A stretch of DNA of 64,000 bases from Candidatus Janibacter merdipullorum (GCA_019116945.1 DXAR01000176.1:1-64000); one strand, 5' to 3'. Shown: positions 37,568 to 46,990, counted from the stretch's first letter. Program-made: numbers and translations. Notes: a model not told the origin generated them from the letters alone.

Positions 37568-39570
37568 CCACCACCGCGACGCACGTCGCCGGCCACCGGG
37601 CCGTCCATTCGTTCTTCTGCTCCCTCGGAGCTGGCCAACTGCCAGGGCACCGAGGACACCATGACACCCGGGGTGAAGATCAACCGACTCCGCAGCCGGA
37701 GCGCCGACTGGTTGTGCAGCACCTGCTCCCACCAGTGGCCGAGGACGTACTGCGGGATGTAGACGACGACGAGGTCGCGGGGGTTGCCCGAGCGGATCGA
37801 CTTCACGTAGTCCACGACCGGGCGGGTGATCTCCCGGTAGGGCGACTCGAGGGCGGTGAGGGGCACGGGGATCCCCCGCCGGTCCCACTCCTCCTGGAGG
37901 GCGGTCGTGGCCTCGCGGTCGACATCAACGGTCACCGCCGCCAGGTGGGAGGGCCGCGTCGCCTTGGCGTAGGCCAGGGCCCGCAGCGTCGGCCGGTGGA
38001 TCGTGCTCACGAGGACGATGGCGTGGACCCGCGAAGGGAGGAGCTGCTGGCTCGTGTCGTCCTCGGCGACGGAGAGCTCGTCGCGCACCCGCTCGTAGTG
38101 CCGGCTGATACCCCGCATGAGGAGGAAGAGCGCGAGCATGGCGAGGATGGCGAAGCCGGCGCCGTGGGTGAACTTCGTGATGACGACGACGACGAGGACG
38201 ACCCCGGACATCACGGCGCCGAGGGCGTTGATCGCGCGGCGGCGCATCATCGCCCGCCGCTCCTTCGCGTCCTTCTCGACCGCCAGGTGGCGGTTCCAGT
38301 GCCGGACCATGCCGATCTGGCTCACGGTGAAGGAGACGAAGACCCCGACGATGTAGAGCTGGATGAGCCGGGTGACGCTGGCGTCGAAGATGACGATGAG
38401 CAGACCGGCCGCCCCGGCGAGCAGGAGGATGCCGTTGGAGAAGGCGAGCCGGTCGCCCCGGGTGTGCAGCTGCCGGGGGAGGAAGCCGTCGCGGGCGAGG
38501 ATCGAGCCGAGGACCGGGAAGCCGTTGAAGGCGGTGTTCGCCGCGAGCACGAGGATGAGGCCGGTGACGATCGAGACGAGGACGACGCCGGGCATGAAGC
38601 CGTCGAAGACCGCGTGCGAGACCTGACCCATGACGGTGTGCTGGACGTAGTCCTCGCCGACGGGTTGACCATCCCTGAGCAGCTGGGTCGCGGGGTCCTC
38701 GGCGATCTTCACCCCCGTCCAGCGGGCGAGGGCGATCATCGACACGAGCATCGTCACCGACATCGCCCCCATGAGGAGGAGGGTCGTCGCCGCATTCTTG
38801 CTCTTGGGTGCGCGGAAGGCGGGGACGCCGTTGCTGATGGCCTCGACGCCGGTGAGGGCGGCGCAGCCGGAGGAGAAGGCACGGAGCAGGAGGAAGGCCA
38901 TCGCGAGCGTCCCCAGCTGCTCGAAGCCGGGCTCGGGGGCGAGCTCGAGGCCCGCGCTCTCCGCCTGCGGCAGGGTGCCGGTCGTGCGGCGGACCACGGC
39001 GACGAGGGCCATCGCGATGATCGCGAGCATGAAGAGGTAGGTGGGGACGGCGAAGGCCCGCCCGGACTCGCGCACGCCACGCAAGTTCATCCCCGTGAGG
39101 GCCGCGATGAGGACGAGCGCGGCGAGCACCTCATGCCCCCGGATGAAGCCGAAGGCGGCCGCGGCGTTCTGCACACCCGAGGAGATCGACACCGCGACGG
39201 TGAGCACGTAGTCGACCATGAGCGCGCTGGCGACGGTCAGGCCCGCGCGGGGTCCCAGGTTGGTGCTCGCGACCTCGTAGTCCCCGCCACCCGAGGGATA
39301 GGCGTGGACGTTCTGGCGGTAGCTCGCGACGACGACGACCATGACCGCGACGACCGCGAGGGCGACCGGCCACGAGCTCGTCACGGCGAGCGCGCCACCG
39401 GCCAGGCCGAGGGTGAGGAGGATCTCGTCCGGCGCGTAGGCGACGGAGCTCAGCGCATCGCTGGCGAAGACCGGGAGGGCGAGCTTCTTGGGGAGGAGAG
39501 TCTCGCCCAGTCGATCGCTGCGCACCGCGCGACCGACGAGGACCCGCTTGAGGAGTCGACCTGTGGGCAC
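37564..39570 (-). CDS. APC-superfamily permease with C-terminal cytoplasmic domain
   Basis: A 668-residue permease with about 12 transmembrane helices (from VFASDALSSVAYAPDEILLTLGLAGGALAV to FAILAMLALFLLMRGI) and a cytoplasmic tail of about 170 residues with a USP-like pattern (VHAIVLVSTIHRPTLRALAYAKATRPSHLAAVTVDVDRE). The SSVAYAPDEIL motif is typical of this amino-acid/cation permease group. The GTG at 39570 is 43 bases from the divergent TrkA start; the ORF track start lies inside that gene. The neighbouring TrkA pair hints at potassium-related transport, but the substrate is not known. Confidence 0.82.
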   Translation of the reverse strand: MPTGRLLKRVLVGRAVRSDRLGETLLPKKLALPVFASDALSSVAYAPDEILLTLGLAGGALAVTSSWPVALAVVAVMVVVVASYRQNVHAYPSGGGDYEVASTNLGPRAGLTVASALMVDYVLTVAVSISSGVQNAAAAFGFIRGHEVLAALVLIAALTGMNLRGVRESGRAFAVPTYLFMLAIIAMALVAVVRRTTGTLPQAESAGLELAPEPGFEQLGTLAMAFLLLRAFSSGCAALTGVEAISNGVPAFRAPKSKNAATTLLLMGAMSVTMLVSMIALARWTGVKIAEDPATQLLRDGQPVGEDYVQHTVMGQVSHAVFDGFMPGVVLVSIVTGLILVLAANTAFNGFPVLGSILARDGFLPRQLHTRGDRLAFSNGILLLAGAAGLLIVIFDASVTRLIQLYIVGVFVSFTVSQIGMVRHWNRHLAVEKDAKERRAMMRRRAINALGAVMSGVVLVVVVITKFTHGAGFAILAMLALFLLMRGISRHYERVRDELSVAEDDTSQQLLPSRVHAIVLVSTIHRPTLRALAYAKATRPSHLAAVTVDVDREATTALQEEWDRRGIPVPLTALESPYREITRPVVDYVKSIRSGNPRDLVVVYIPQYVLGHWWEQVLHNQSALRLRSRLIFTPGVMVSSVPWQLASSEGAEERMDGPVAGDVRRGGG

Positions 39571-39613
39571 TCGGCGAGTGTATGCCTGCTCGGCGCGGAG
39601 TACCGTCTCCTCC

Positions 39614-40279
39614 GTGCACTTCGTCATCATGGGCTGCGGCCGGGTCGGCGCCTCCCTCGCCCGCTCCCTCGAGCGCATCGGTCACGACGTCGCCGTCGTC
39701 GACCAGGACCCCGAGGCCTTCCAGCGCCTCGGTAGCGAGTTCACCGGGCGACGGGTCACCGGCGTCGGGTTCGACCGGGACACGCTGACCCGGGCCGGTA
39801 TCGACGAGGCCCACGCTCTCGCGGCGGTCTCGAGCGGCGACAACTCCAACATCCTCACCGCCCGCGTGGCCCGGGAGACCTTCGGCGTCGAGCACGTCGT
39901 GGCACGGATCTACGACCCGGACCGGGCGCAGATCTACGAGCGGCTGGGCATCCCCACCGTCGCGACGGTGCGCTGGACCGCCGACCAGGTCCTGCGCCGG
40001 CTCCTCCCCCAGGGGCTCGCCAGCGAGATGACGGATGCCTCCGGGCGCCTCGTCATCGCCGAGGTCGCCGTCGACGACGGCTGGATCGGTGAGCCGCTGA
40101 CCCGTCTCGAGGCGGCCGCCGCGGTGCGGGTGGCCTATGTGACGCGGCTCGGTGAGGGGATCCTCCCGACGGCACGGACCGTGCACCAGGAGGGCGACCT
40201 CGTCCACGTCGTCATCGAGCGCTCCCGGATCGGTGAGGTGGAGCGGATCCTCGACACCCCACCCCCGCAGGAGGACTGA
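39614..40279 (+). CDS. TrkA-family potassium uptake regulatory protein (first copy)
   Basis: A 221-residue cytoplasmic RCK protein: an N-terminal NAD-binding domain (HFVIMGCGRVGASLARSLERIGHDVAVVDQDPEAF) and a C-terminal TrkA_C-like domain (ASGRLVIAEVAVDDGWIGEPLTRLEAAAAVRVAYVTRLGEGILP). It regulates Trk/Ktr potassium channels by binding nucleotides. It corresponds to ceoB of M. tuberculosis. The next gene begins one base after its stop, so the two are co-translated and probably form a heteromer. No channel-forming trkH/ktrB gene is in the window. Confidence 0.87.
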   Translation: MHFVIMGCGRVGASLARSLERIGHDVAVVDQDPEAFQRLGSEFTGRRVTGVGFDRDTLTRAGIDEAHALAAVSSGDNSNILTARVARETFGVEHVVARIYDPDRAQIYERLGIPTVATVRWTADQVLRRLLPQGLASEMTDASGRLVIAEVAVDDGWIGEPLTRLEAAAAVRVAYVTRLGEGILPTARTVHQEGDLVHVVIERSRIGEVERILDTPPPQED

Positions 40280-40280
40280 C

Positions 40281-40961
40281 GTGCGCGTCATCATCGCCGG
40301 GGCCGGCTCCGTCGGCCGGTCCATCGCCCAGGAGCTGCTCGACAACGGCCACGAGGTCCTCCTCGTCGACAAGGCGATGACCCAGGCGCGCGTCGATGCC
40401 CTCCCGGAGGCCACCTGGCTCGTCGGGGATGCCTGCGAGATCTCCACGCTCCACGAGGCGGAGGTGCACACCGGCGACGTCGTCGTGGCCGCGACCGGGG
40501 ACGACAAGGCCAACCTCGTCGTCTCGCTCCTGGCCAAGACGGAGTTCGGCGTGCCCCGCACCGTCGCCCGGGTCAACAACCCCCGGAACGAGTGGATGTT
40601 CGACGAGTCCTGGGGCGTGGACGTGGCGGTGTCCACCCCGCGTCTCATGACGGCGCTCGTCGAGGAGGCGGTGAGCGTGGGCGACCTCGTGCGCATCTTC
40701 GACTTCCGTCAGGGCAGCGCGTCCATGGCCGGCATCACCCTGCCCGAGGACAACCCCAATGTCGGGCGTCGCCTCGGTGACATCGACTTCCCCGCGGACA
40801 CCCTGCTCGTCGGCATCATCCGCGACTCCCGGCCCATCGGCCCGAGCCCCGATGACGCCCTCGAGGCCCGGGACGAGCTCCTCTTCGTCACGACGACGGA
40901 GGCCGAGCCACAGCTCGAGGCGATGATGCGCCCGGGCTCCCCCGCCCGACGCCGGTCCTGA
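40281..40961 (+). CDS. TrkA-family potassium uptake regulatory protein (second copy)
   Basis: A 226-residue paralogue of the upstream gene: RCK Rossmann motif VRVIIAGAGSVGRSIAQELLDNGHEVLLVDKA, GDACEISTLHEAEVHTGDVVVAATGDDKANLVVSLLAKTEFGVPRTVARVNNPRNEWMF, and a C-terminal domain from DFRQGSASMAGITLPED. It corresponds to ceoC. The GTG start directly follows the upstream TGA. It converges with the DUF3159 gene, with three bases between the stops. Confidence 0.87.
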   Translation: MRVIIAGAGSVGRSIAQELLDNGHEVLLVDKAMTQARVDALPEATWLVGDACEISTLHEAEVHTGDVVVAATGDDKANLVVSLLAKTEFGVPRTVARVNNPRNEWMFDESWGVDVAVSTPRLMTALVEEAVSVGDLVRIFDFRQGSASMAGITLPEDNPNVGRRLGDIDFPADTLLVGIIRDSRPIGPSPDDALEARDELLFVTTTEAEPQLEAMMRPGSPARRRS

Positions 40962-40964
40962 CCC

Positions 40965-41663
40965 TCAGCGGGCTGGTTCGCCCCTGTCGACCGGCTGGAC
41001 GAGGTCGTCGTCGGGGTCGATCGGGGTGTGCCCCTTGAGGAGCATGGCGCCCATGACGGCCACGGCCCCGGCCCACAGCGGCCAGCCGAGGACGACCTTG
41101 GAGACGGTCAGCCCGGCGACGTTGTCGGCGAGGTAGAGCGGGCCCATGATCCCGACCCGGATGACGTAGACCCCGGCGAGGACGAGCGTCAGCCGGCTGC
41201 ACACCGCGACGGCGGCCGGATTGCGCCGCCACCGGAAGGGGTCACCGGCCGCCACCGCCTGCTGGTCGACGAGACCGACCATGAGGCCGATGAGCGGCCA
41301 GCGCACGAGGACCGACAGCACGGTCCCGACGAGGTAGGCGCACGAGGTGAGGATGCCGGGGAGGAAGGCGTCCTCGGCCTGCCCGGAGCGCAGGGCGAAG
41401 AAGGCGGCGAGCCCCGTCGCGAAGACCGACCCGAGGACGAACTGGAGGGTCTGTCGCTGCACGATCCTGGCGACGGCGAAGGCGAGGGTCACGGCCGCCG
41501 CGGCGCCGAGGGAGGCATTGCGCTCCTCGGTCACCGACCAGACGATGACGAAGACGAGCATCGGCAGGGCCGCCTCGATCGACCCGCGGATACCGCCCAG
41601 GGCCTCACCGAGGCGGTGTCGGATGAGCGCCTCGACCGTGGGGTAGACCGGATCAGCGGCCAT
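40965..41663 (-). CDS. DUF3159 membrane protein
   Basis: A 232-residue integral membrane protein of the actinobacterial DUF3159 family, with about five to six helices (ALPMLVFVIVWSVTEERNASLGAAAAVTLAFAVA, FVLGSVFATGLAAFFALRS, AYLVGTVLSVLVRWPLIGLMVGLV, KVVLGWPLWAGAVAVMGAMLL) and the charged repeat-like FRWRRNPAAVAVCSRLTLVLAGVYVIRVG. The function is unknown. The ATG at 41663 overlaps the OB-fold gene's end by 11 bases, so they are coupled. Confidence 0.8.
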   Translation of the reverse strand: MAADPVYPTVEALIRHRLGEALGGIRGSIEAALPMLVFVIVWSVTEERNASLGAAAAVTLAFAVARIVQRQTLQFVLGSVFATGLAAFFALRSGQAEDAFLPGILTSCAYLVGTVLSVLVRWPLIGLMVGLVDQQAVAAGDPFRWRRNPAAVAVCSRLTLVLAGVYVIRVGIMGPLYLADNVAGLTVSKVVLGWPLWAGAVAVMGAMLLKGHTPIDPDDDLVQPVDRGEPAR

Positions 41664-42021
41664 GCTGGGCCACGAGCTCGTAGGCGGGGTTGAAGATCGT
41701 CGGGTGGCCCTCGGGGTGGCAGAGCAGGCCTGTGACCTTGACATAGGCACCGGGCTCGATCCCGATGATGCGCCGGCGGCCGAGCCAGACGAGCTGGACC
41801 GACACCGAGCCGTCGTAGACGGTCGCCACGAGCGCGGGCACGGTCGCCCGGGGGCGGAGGGTCACCGCGATGATGGTCCCGGCGACCGAGACGATCTCGC
41901 GGTCGGTCCCCGGGGCGATCGGGCGGCAGCCCTGCGCGGTCGCGGCGTCACGGAGCTCTCCCGCGGTGACGTCGTCGTCGGAACGACCGAGGTCGGCGAG
42001 TCGTCGCAGGAGGGAGGGCAT
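41653..42021 (-). CDS. OB-fold nucleic acid-binding protein
   Basis: A 122-residue protein with an OB-fold nucleic-acid-binding domain (VSVAGTIIAVTLRPRATVPALVATVYDGSVSVQLVWLGRRRIIGIEPGAYVKVTGLLCHPEGHPTIFNPAYEL), preceded by a short helical region. It resembles the RecG-wedge-like OB proteins of actinobacteria (Rv2694c position). Its ATG shares a base with the upstream TGA (TGATG), so it is coupled to DUF3710. The biological role is unknown. Confidence 0.78.
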   Translation of the reverse strand: MPSLLRRLADLGRSDDDVTAGELRDAATAQGCRPIAPGTDREIVSVAGTIIAVTLRPRATVPALVATVYDGSVSVQLVWLGRRRIIGIEPGAYVKVTGLLCHPEGHPTIFNPAYELVAQHGR

Positions 42022-42764
42022 CAGCGCACCTCGGTGATCTCGGGGCCTCGCTCGAAGGGCTTGAGGTCATCGCGGGCCGGCTCGCCGTCCTCGTCGAGCT
42101 CGACGGGTCCGCTCGAGGCCTGCTGCTCGGGCATGGTCAGCGGGAGCATCTCGCGGGGTGCGCGCGGCTCGTCACCGCGGGAGACGACGATCGAGCGGAG
42201 GCAATCGTCGTAGCGGGCCCGCGCCTCGTCGTCGATCGCGGGGGCACCGGAGTAGACCGCGCGCAGGAACCAGCGTCGCCCGTCGACCCCGGCGAAGAGG
42301 GCGGGGGCGAAGACGGTCCGGCCCTGGGGCCCGGGCTGGGCGAGCCGGGTCCGCAGCTCCTCGCCGAAGGTCCCCGTCGTCTCCTCGACCGTCCCGCCGT
42401 TGCCGCGGATCATCTCGGCGATCTCGCCGCGGATCTCGTCCCAGATGCCGCTCGAGCGCGGCGCGGCGAAGACCTGCACCTGGACGGCCCCGTCGTCATC
42501 GGCCAGCTGCAGGGCGGAGACCTCCTGGCTGGAGCTGTCGACCTCGAGGCGCAGCTCCATCCCGGGCCCGGGCATGACGTGCACCGAGCCGAGGTCGATG
42601 CGGTTGCCGAGGTCGGTCACCTGGCCGCGGTCCAGCGGACCCTGGGGGGTCGCCTCCTCGGCGGACTCGTCCCCACCGTCGACGACGGGCTGCTCCTCGA
42701 CGGTCTCCTCGGACTCCTTCGCCGCGTCGCGCGCGGCGTCCTTCTTCTTCCGTCCGAACATCAT
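42021..42764 (-). CDS. DUF3710 domain protein
   Basis: A 247-residue soluble protein of the actinobacterial DUF3710 family, function unknown. It starts with a basic patch ([24 protein letters not shown]) and an acidic linker, then the domain: [66 protein letters not shown] and [18 protein letters not shown]. The start overlaps the dut stop by four bases. The dut / DUF3710 / OB / DUF3159 order is widely conserved in actinobacteria, suggesting one operon. Confidence 0.82.
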   Translation of the reverse strand: MMFGRKKKDAARDAAKESEETVEEQPVVDGGDESAEEATPQGPLDRGQVTDLGNRIDLGSVHVMPGPGMELRLEVDSSSQEVSALQLADDDGAVQVQVFAAPRSSGIWDEIRGEIAEMIRGNGGTVEETTGTFGEELRTRLAQPGPQGRTVFAPALFAGVDGRRWFLRAVYSGAPAIDDEARARYDDCLRSIVVSRGDEPRAPREMLPLTMPEQQASSGPVELDEDGEPARDDLKPFERGPEITEVR

Positions 42765-43243
42765 CCTCGTCCTGTCGTCGACAACGGGCTGAAGCCCCCG
42801 CTGGATCCGTGTCCAGTGTCGCCCCGCTCGCTCGCCGGAAGCGAATCGACGGGGAGGAACTCCCCTTCGCCGACCTCCTGGAGCACGAGCTGGGCAATCC
42901 GGTCCCCCACCCGCACGGTGGCGCTCTCCCGCGGGTCGAGGTTGATGAGGTTGACGAGGATCTCCCCCCGGTACCCCGAGTCCACGGTGCCGGGTGCGTT
43001 GACGACAGAGATCCCGTGTCGGGCCGCCAGCCCGGACCGCGGGTGGACGAGCCCGACCCACCCACGGGGCAGCGCCATGCTGACGCCGGTGGGGACGAGG
43101 GCTCGTTCCCCCGGCTCGAGCACGACGTCGGCGACCGAGGTCAGGTCCGCCCCGGCGTCGCCCTCCTTGGCGTAGGTGGGCAGCACGGCATCCCGGTGCA
43201 GGAGGCGCACCGGGACACGTGGCCTGAGGGGCGTGTCAGCCAC
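42761..43243 (-). CDS. dut: Deoxyuridine 5'-triphosphate nucleotidohydrolase
   Basis: A 160-residue trimeric dUTPase that hydrolyses dUTP to dUMP and pyrophosphate, limiting uracil in DNA and feeding dTMP synthesis. The five motifs are visible: [38 protein letters not shown] (motifs 2-3), [11 protein letters not shown], and a C-terminal [12 protein letters not shown] arm that closes over the active site. Thymidine kinase is also in the window at 47.0 kb. Confidence 0.93.
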   Translation of the reverse strand: MADTPLRPRVPVRLLHRDAVLPTYAKEGDAGADLTSVADVVLEPGERALVPTGVSMALPRGWVGLVHPRSGLAARHGISVVNAPGTVDSGYRGEILVNLINLDPRESATVRVGDRIAQLVLQEVGEGEFLPVDSLPASERGDTGHGSSGGFSPLSTTGRG

Positions 43244-43246
43244 CGA

Positions 43247-43546
43247 TCAGGCGGCACACTCGGTGCAGATCGGGCCGCTCTTGCCGTCGCTCGCCAGCTG
43301 GCTGCGGTGGTGGACGAGGAAGCAGCTGGTACAGGTGAATTCGTCCGCCTGACGGGGCACGACCCGCACCGACATCTCCTCGCCGGACAGGTCAGCACCG
43401 GGGAGCTCGAAGCCCTCGGCCATCTCCGTCTCATCGACGTCGACATTGGATGAGGTCGCGTCACCGCGACGGGACTTCAGCTCCTCGATGGAGTCCTCGG
43501 ACAGGTCGTCGTCGGTCTTGCGAGGGGCGTCGTAATCGGTCGCCAT
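43247..43546 (-). CDS. DUF4193 zinc-ribbon protein
   Basis: A 99-residue acidic protein with a C-terminal pair of Cys motifs (FTCTSCFLVHHRSQLASDGKSGPICTECAA) that probably binds zinc. The N-terminal half contains many Asp/Glu residues (KTDDDLSEDSIEELKSRRGDATSSNVDVDETEMAE). This is the actinobacterial DUF4193 family, function unknown; the M. tuberculosis counterpart is near dut and suhB as well. The ATG at 43546 is used because the sequence upstream is not family-like. Three bases separate its stop from the dut start codon. Confidence 0.82.
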   Translation of the reverse strand: MATDYDAPRKTDDDLSEDSIEELKSRRGDATSSNVDVDETEMAEGFELPGADLSGEEMSVRVVPRQADEFTCTSCFLVHHRSQLASDGKSGPICTECAA

Positions 43547-43675
43547 CTCTCCTGATTCCTTGGGGCTAGCAGTGCTGGAACGTGGATGCGCCGTTGTCAA
43601 CGCAGCAGGTGCTGAATTTGTGCCCGGCGCGCCGGATTGTGCCCCATCCACCCCCGGTATGCCACCCCGAATCGC

Positions 43676-44536
43676 CTATCGGGCGGATTCCGGCTCCACG
43701 GATCCGACGATCTCGGTGAGCACCGCCCGCAGGGCCTCGTGCACCCCCGGACCTCCCGCGAGGGTCATGGGCTCGCCCGGGTGCCCGCCCGAGAGGTCCG
43801 TGACGCGGGCCCCGGCCTCGGTCGCGACGAGCCACCCGGCGGCCATGTCCCACGGGTTGAGGCCCCGCTCGTAGTACACGTCGAGGCTGCCGTCGGCGAC
43901 CCGGCACAGGTCGAGCGCCGCGCTCCCGAGCCGACGGATGTCCCGCACCCGGGGAAGGACACCGGCGAGGACCTCCCCCTGCCACCGGCGCCGCTCGGCG
44001 TCGTAGCCGAACCCGGTCCCGCAGAGGGCGAGCCCGAGCTCGGGGTCGCCGACCCGCAGGTCGCGGACCGTGCCGTCGACCGAGCGCCTCGCACCGCCTC
44101 CGAGGGCGGCGGTGAACCGCTCCCCCGCCACGGGGTTGACCACGGCCCCGGCGACGGGCCGCCACGCGCCCGGCACCGCGGGGTCGCCGACGACCGCCGC
44201 GACCGAGACGGCATAGGCGGAGAGTCCGTAGAGGTAGTTGACCGTGCCGTCGATCGGGTCGACGACCCAGGTGATGCCGGAGGTCCCGGAGCGTCCACCC
44301 CGCTCCTCGCCGGCGAAGCCGTCCTCGGGTCGCAGCTCCCCGAGGCGGGTGAGCAGGAGGTCCTGGCTGCGCTGGTCCATGACCGTGACGACGTCGGTGG
44401 CCGAGGACTTGGTCTCCGCGACCCCCAGGTCCGGTGGTCGCTCGTCGACGATGAGGGTGCCGGCCTCGACCGCCACCTGCTCGGCGATACCCGCGAGGGC
44501 CGCGGGGTCGACGTCGTCAGGTACGGGGATCGTCAT
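43676..44536 (-). CDS. suhB: Inositol monophosphatase family protein
   Basis: A 286-residue Mg-dependent sugar phosphatase of the IMPase family, which dephosphorylates inositol 1-phosphate. Metal sites are GFAGEERGG (Glu) and TWVVDPIDGTVNYLYG (DxxDGT); the second motif is LNPWDMAAGWLVATEAGARVTDLSGG. It corresponds in position to Rv2701c (suhB). Start is one base away from the ferrochelatase stop, so both are likely on one transcript. About 130 bases separate it from DUF4193; I see no gene there. Confidence 0.87.
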   Translation of the reverse strand: MTIPVPDDVDPAALAGIAEQVAVEAGTLIVDERPPDLGVAETKSSATDVVTVMDQRSQDLLLTRLGELRPEDGFAGEERGGRSGTSGITWVVDPIDGTVNYLYGLSAYAVSVAAVVGDPAVPGAWRPVAGAVVNPVAGERFTAALGGGARRSVDGTVRDLRVGDPELGLALCGTGFGYDAERRRWQGEVLAGVLPRVRDIRRLGSAALDLCRVADGSLDVYYERGLNPWDMAAGWLVATEAGARVTDLSGGHPGEPMTLAGGPGVHEALRAVLTEIVGSVEPESAR

Positions 44537-44537
44537 G

Positions 44538-45647
44538 TCAGTCCTTGCCGCAGAGCGCCGGGCGGGCGGTGTGCAGATTGGGGCAGCAGCCGAGGGGGCA
44601 CACCGCGGGATGGGAGTCCAGGTCGCGCCACGTGGCCTGCACGGGATGCTCGCCGCGCGCCTGGGCAGCGCGCTCGAGGAGGAGGTCGACGAGGCCGGCG
44701 ACGAAGCCGGGGTCCGTGCCGGGGGTCGGGACACGCGTCATCCCGAGGCTGACCTCGGCCGCGGTCTCCGCTGCCTCGACGTCGAGGTCGTGGACGACCT
44801 CCATGTGGTCCGAGATGAAGCCGAGGGGGATGACGACGACATGCCGGATCCCCTCGTCGGCGAGCTCACGGAGCCGGTCGTTGACGTCCGGCTCGAGCCA
44901 CGGGGTGTGCGGCGACCCGGAGCGCGAGCAGAAGGCGAGACCGCCGGGCAGGTCCGTCCCGAGGACCGTGTCCACCTCCTCGAGGATCGCCGCCGCGGTC
45001 TCCGCCTGGTCGCCCGAGTAGGCGCGCCCCTCGCCGTCGCCCGGTCCGGACATCTCGTCCATGGCGTCGGGGATCGAGTGGGTGATGAAGAGCAGGGCCA
45101 CCGCATCCGCCCCCACCGAGGCGACCGCCTCCCGCGCCGCGGCCAGGGTGTCCCGCGCGACGATCCCGGCGAAGCCGGGATGCTCACCGAAGGGTCGGAT
45201 CTTGTCGAGGACCAGGCCCTCCCGCCCTTCGGCCGCGTCGGCCAGGCCCTCCCGGTACTGCCGGCAGGACGAATAGCTGCGCCACGCGCTCGTCGGGATG
45301 ACGACCACCCGGCGGGCGCCACCGGCGGCGAGCTCGTCCAGGGCATCCGGGACGAAGGGGGCGGAGTTGCGGTTGCCGAGGACCACCGGGAGGGGGTGAC
45401 CGCGCGCGGTCAGCTCCGCGGTGAGGTCGGCGACGAGCCGCCGGTTGAGCGCGGGCAGGGGGCTCACCCCGCCGACCCGGTGGTAGTGCTCGCCCACCTC
45501 CGCCAGGCGTTCGTCCGGGATGCCGCGACCGGCCGTCACCCTCCGGAGGAAGGGCAGGACCTCGTTCGGGCCCTCGGGGCCACCGAAGGACTGGACGAGG
45601 ACCCCGTCGTAGGGCGCCAGCGGGTGCGTGTCGGCAGATTCGGACAT
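44538..45647 (-). CDS. hemH: Ferrochelatase (coproporphyrin ferrochelatase)
   Basis: A 369-residue ferrochelatase that inserts iron into the porphyrin; with HemQ present the substrate is most likely coproporphyrin III. Seen are DGVLVQSFGGPEGPNEVLPFLRRVTAGRGIP, VVVIPTSAWRSYSSCRQYREGL, the catalytic His in LLFITHSIPDAMDE, and AFCSRSGSPHTPWLEPDV. The C terminus CPLGCCPNLHTARPALCGKD has the Cys cluster of [2Fe-2S]-containing actinobacterial enzymes. The ATG at 45647 is adopted; a GTG two codons upstream is possible. Confidence 0.93.
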   Translation of the reverse strand: MSESADTHPLAPYDGVLVQSFGGPEGPNEVLPFLRRVTAGRGIPDERLAEVGEHYHRVGGVSPLPALNRRLVADLTAELTARGHPLPVVLGNRNSAPFVPDALDELAAGGARRVVVIPTSAWRSYSSCRQYREGLADAAEGREGLVLDKIRPFGEHPGFAGIVARDTLAAAREAVASVGADAVALLFITHSIPDAMDEMSGPGDGEGRAYSGDQAETAAAILEEVDTVLGTDLPGGLAFCSRSGSPHTPWLEPDVNDRLRELADEGIRHVVVIPLGFISDHMEVVHDLDVEAAETAAEVSLGMTRVPTPGTDPGFVAGLVDLLLERAAQARGEHPVQATWRDLDSHPAVCPLGCCPNLHTARPALCGKD

Positions 45648-45740
45648 GGACACAAGGTATCCCCGCGGCGTGTACACCCACGGATCCGGGCGGGCAGGTG
45701 GCAGAGTCGGCCGGGAGCACGAGCGGACGAGAGGGAAATG

Positions 45741-46901
45741 ATGCGCGACCTGCGACTCATCGGTGTGCACGACGACGGCGAGCACCTCGTCGTCACCGAC
45801 GATGCCGGCGAGGAGTACCGCCTGCGCATCGATGACGCGCTGCGCGCTGCGGCTCGCCGCGACCGCCCCCGGCTCGGCCAGATCCAGATCGCCTCCGACG
45901 GTGCCGTCCGCCCTCGCGAGGTGCAGGCGATGATCCGTGCCGGCGCCTCTCCCGACGAGGTCGCCGCGCGCACCGGATGGGACCTCGACAAGATCGCGCG
46001 CTTCGAGGGGCCCGTCCTCGCCGAGCGTGAGCACGTGGCGACCCGCGCCCAGGCGGTGCGGATGCGCGGCACCAACCAGGCCGGCGCCCCCGAGACCCTC
46101 GGCCAGCGGTCGGCCACCCGGCTCACCGGGCGCGGCGTCGACCCCGAGGCGGTGGGCTGGGATGCCTTCCGCGACGCCGAGGGCCAGTGGACGGTGACGG
46201 CCGTCTTCACCGCAGGCGGCCGGGAGCGCACCGCCACGTGGTGGTTCGACCAGGCCGGCATGAGCGTCGTCGCGAAGAACGACGAGGCCAAGTGGCTCTC
46301 CGAGGCCGACACTCCGGCCAGCGGTCCCGTCCCCACGACGGTGCACCGCCCCACGGCCGTCTTCGACGTGGAGGTCGAGGAGAAGAGCGCCGAGCGGGCG
46401 CAGCGGGCCAACACCGACGACCTCATCAACTCCATGCGCGAGCAGTCCGGCGCCAAGAGCCGCCGTCGCGGCGGGCGACGACGCACGCGGGCGGCCGAGG
46501 CCGCTCCCCCCGTCACCGAGGATGCCCTTCCCCTCGAGACCGCCGACGAGTACCCACCAGCAGCCCGGGGCACCCACCCCCAGGACGTCGAGCCCGAGGG
46601 CGAGCAGGCGGACCAGCCCGCCGAGACCTCCGCGAAGGCCGCGTCGGAGGCTCCCGCCCAGGAGGAGTCGCTCTTCGAGGAGGAGCCGTCCGGCGAGGGC
46701 TCGGAGGCTGCGTCCGCCGAGTCGCCCGCGGAGGGTGACGACACCGCCGAGCGCGATGAGCAGACCGAGGCCGAGCCGCAGGACGAGGGGGCGGACGCGG
46801 AGGCCGGCCGCGGGCGCTCGCGGGGCCGTGGCCGTGCCCGCAAGGGCCGCGCGAGCGTCCCGAGCTGGGACGACGTGATGTTCGGGACGACGAAGGACTG
46901 A
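45741..46901 (+). CDS. sepH: Septation protein SepH
   Basis: A 386-residue cell division protein. The N-terminal DUF3071 region (RDLRLIGVHDDGEHLVVTDDAGEEYRLRIDDALRAAARRDRPRLGQIQIASDGAVRPREVQAMIRAGASPDEVAARTGWDLDKIARFEGPVLAERE) contains the helix-turn-helix-like motif through which SepH stimulates FtsZ assembly in actinobacteria. From about residue 240 the protein is low-complexity: an Arg-rich patch (SRRRGGRRRTRA), about 100 residues dominated by Glu/Ala/Ser/Pro, and a final RGRSRGRGRARKGRASVPSWDDVMFG. The second ATG is chosen for better spacing to GAGAGGG. Confidence 0.85.
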   Translation: MRDLRLIGVHDDGEHLVVTDDAGEEYRLRIDDALRAAARRDRPRLGQIQIASDGAVRPREVQAMIRAGASPDEVAARTGWDLDKIARFEGPVLAEREHVATRAQAVRMRGTNQAGAPETLGQRSATRLTGRGVDPEAVGWDAFRDAEGQWTVTAVFTAGGRERTATWWFDQAGMSVVAKNDEAKWLSEADTPASGPVPTTVHRPTAVFDVEVEEKSAERAQRANTDDLINSMREQSGAKSRRRGGRRRTRAAEAAPPVTEDALPLETADEYPPAARGTHPQDVEPEGEQADQPAETSAKAASEAPAQEESLFEEEPSGEGSEAASAESPAEGDDTAERDEQTEAEPQDEGADAEAGRGRSRGRGRARKGRASVPSWDDVMFGTTKD

Positions 46902-46990
46902 CCGCCCGCCTCCCCTGCCGGGCAGGACGCGGTCGTGGTGCCCGGACGTGGTTATTTCTGCGTCATTCGCGATAACCCGTCCTCCCGAGC

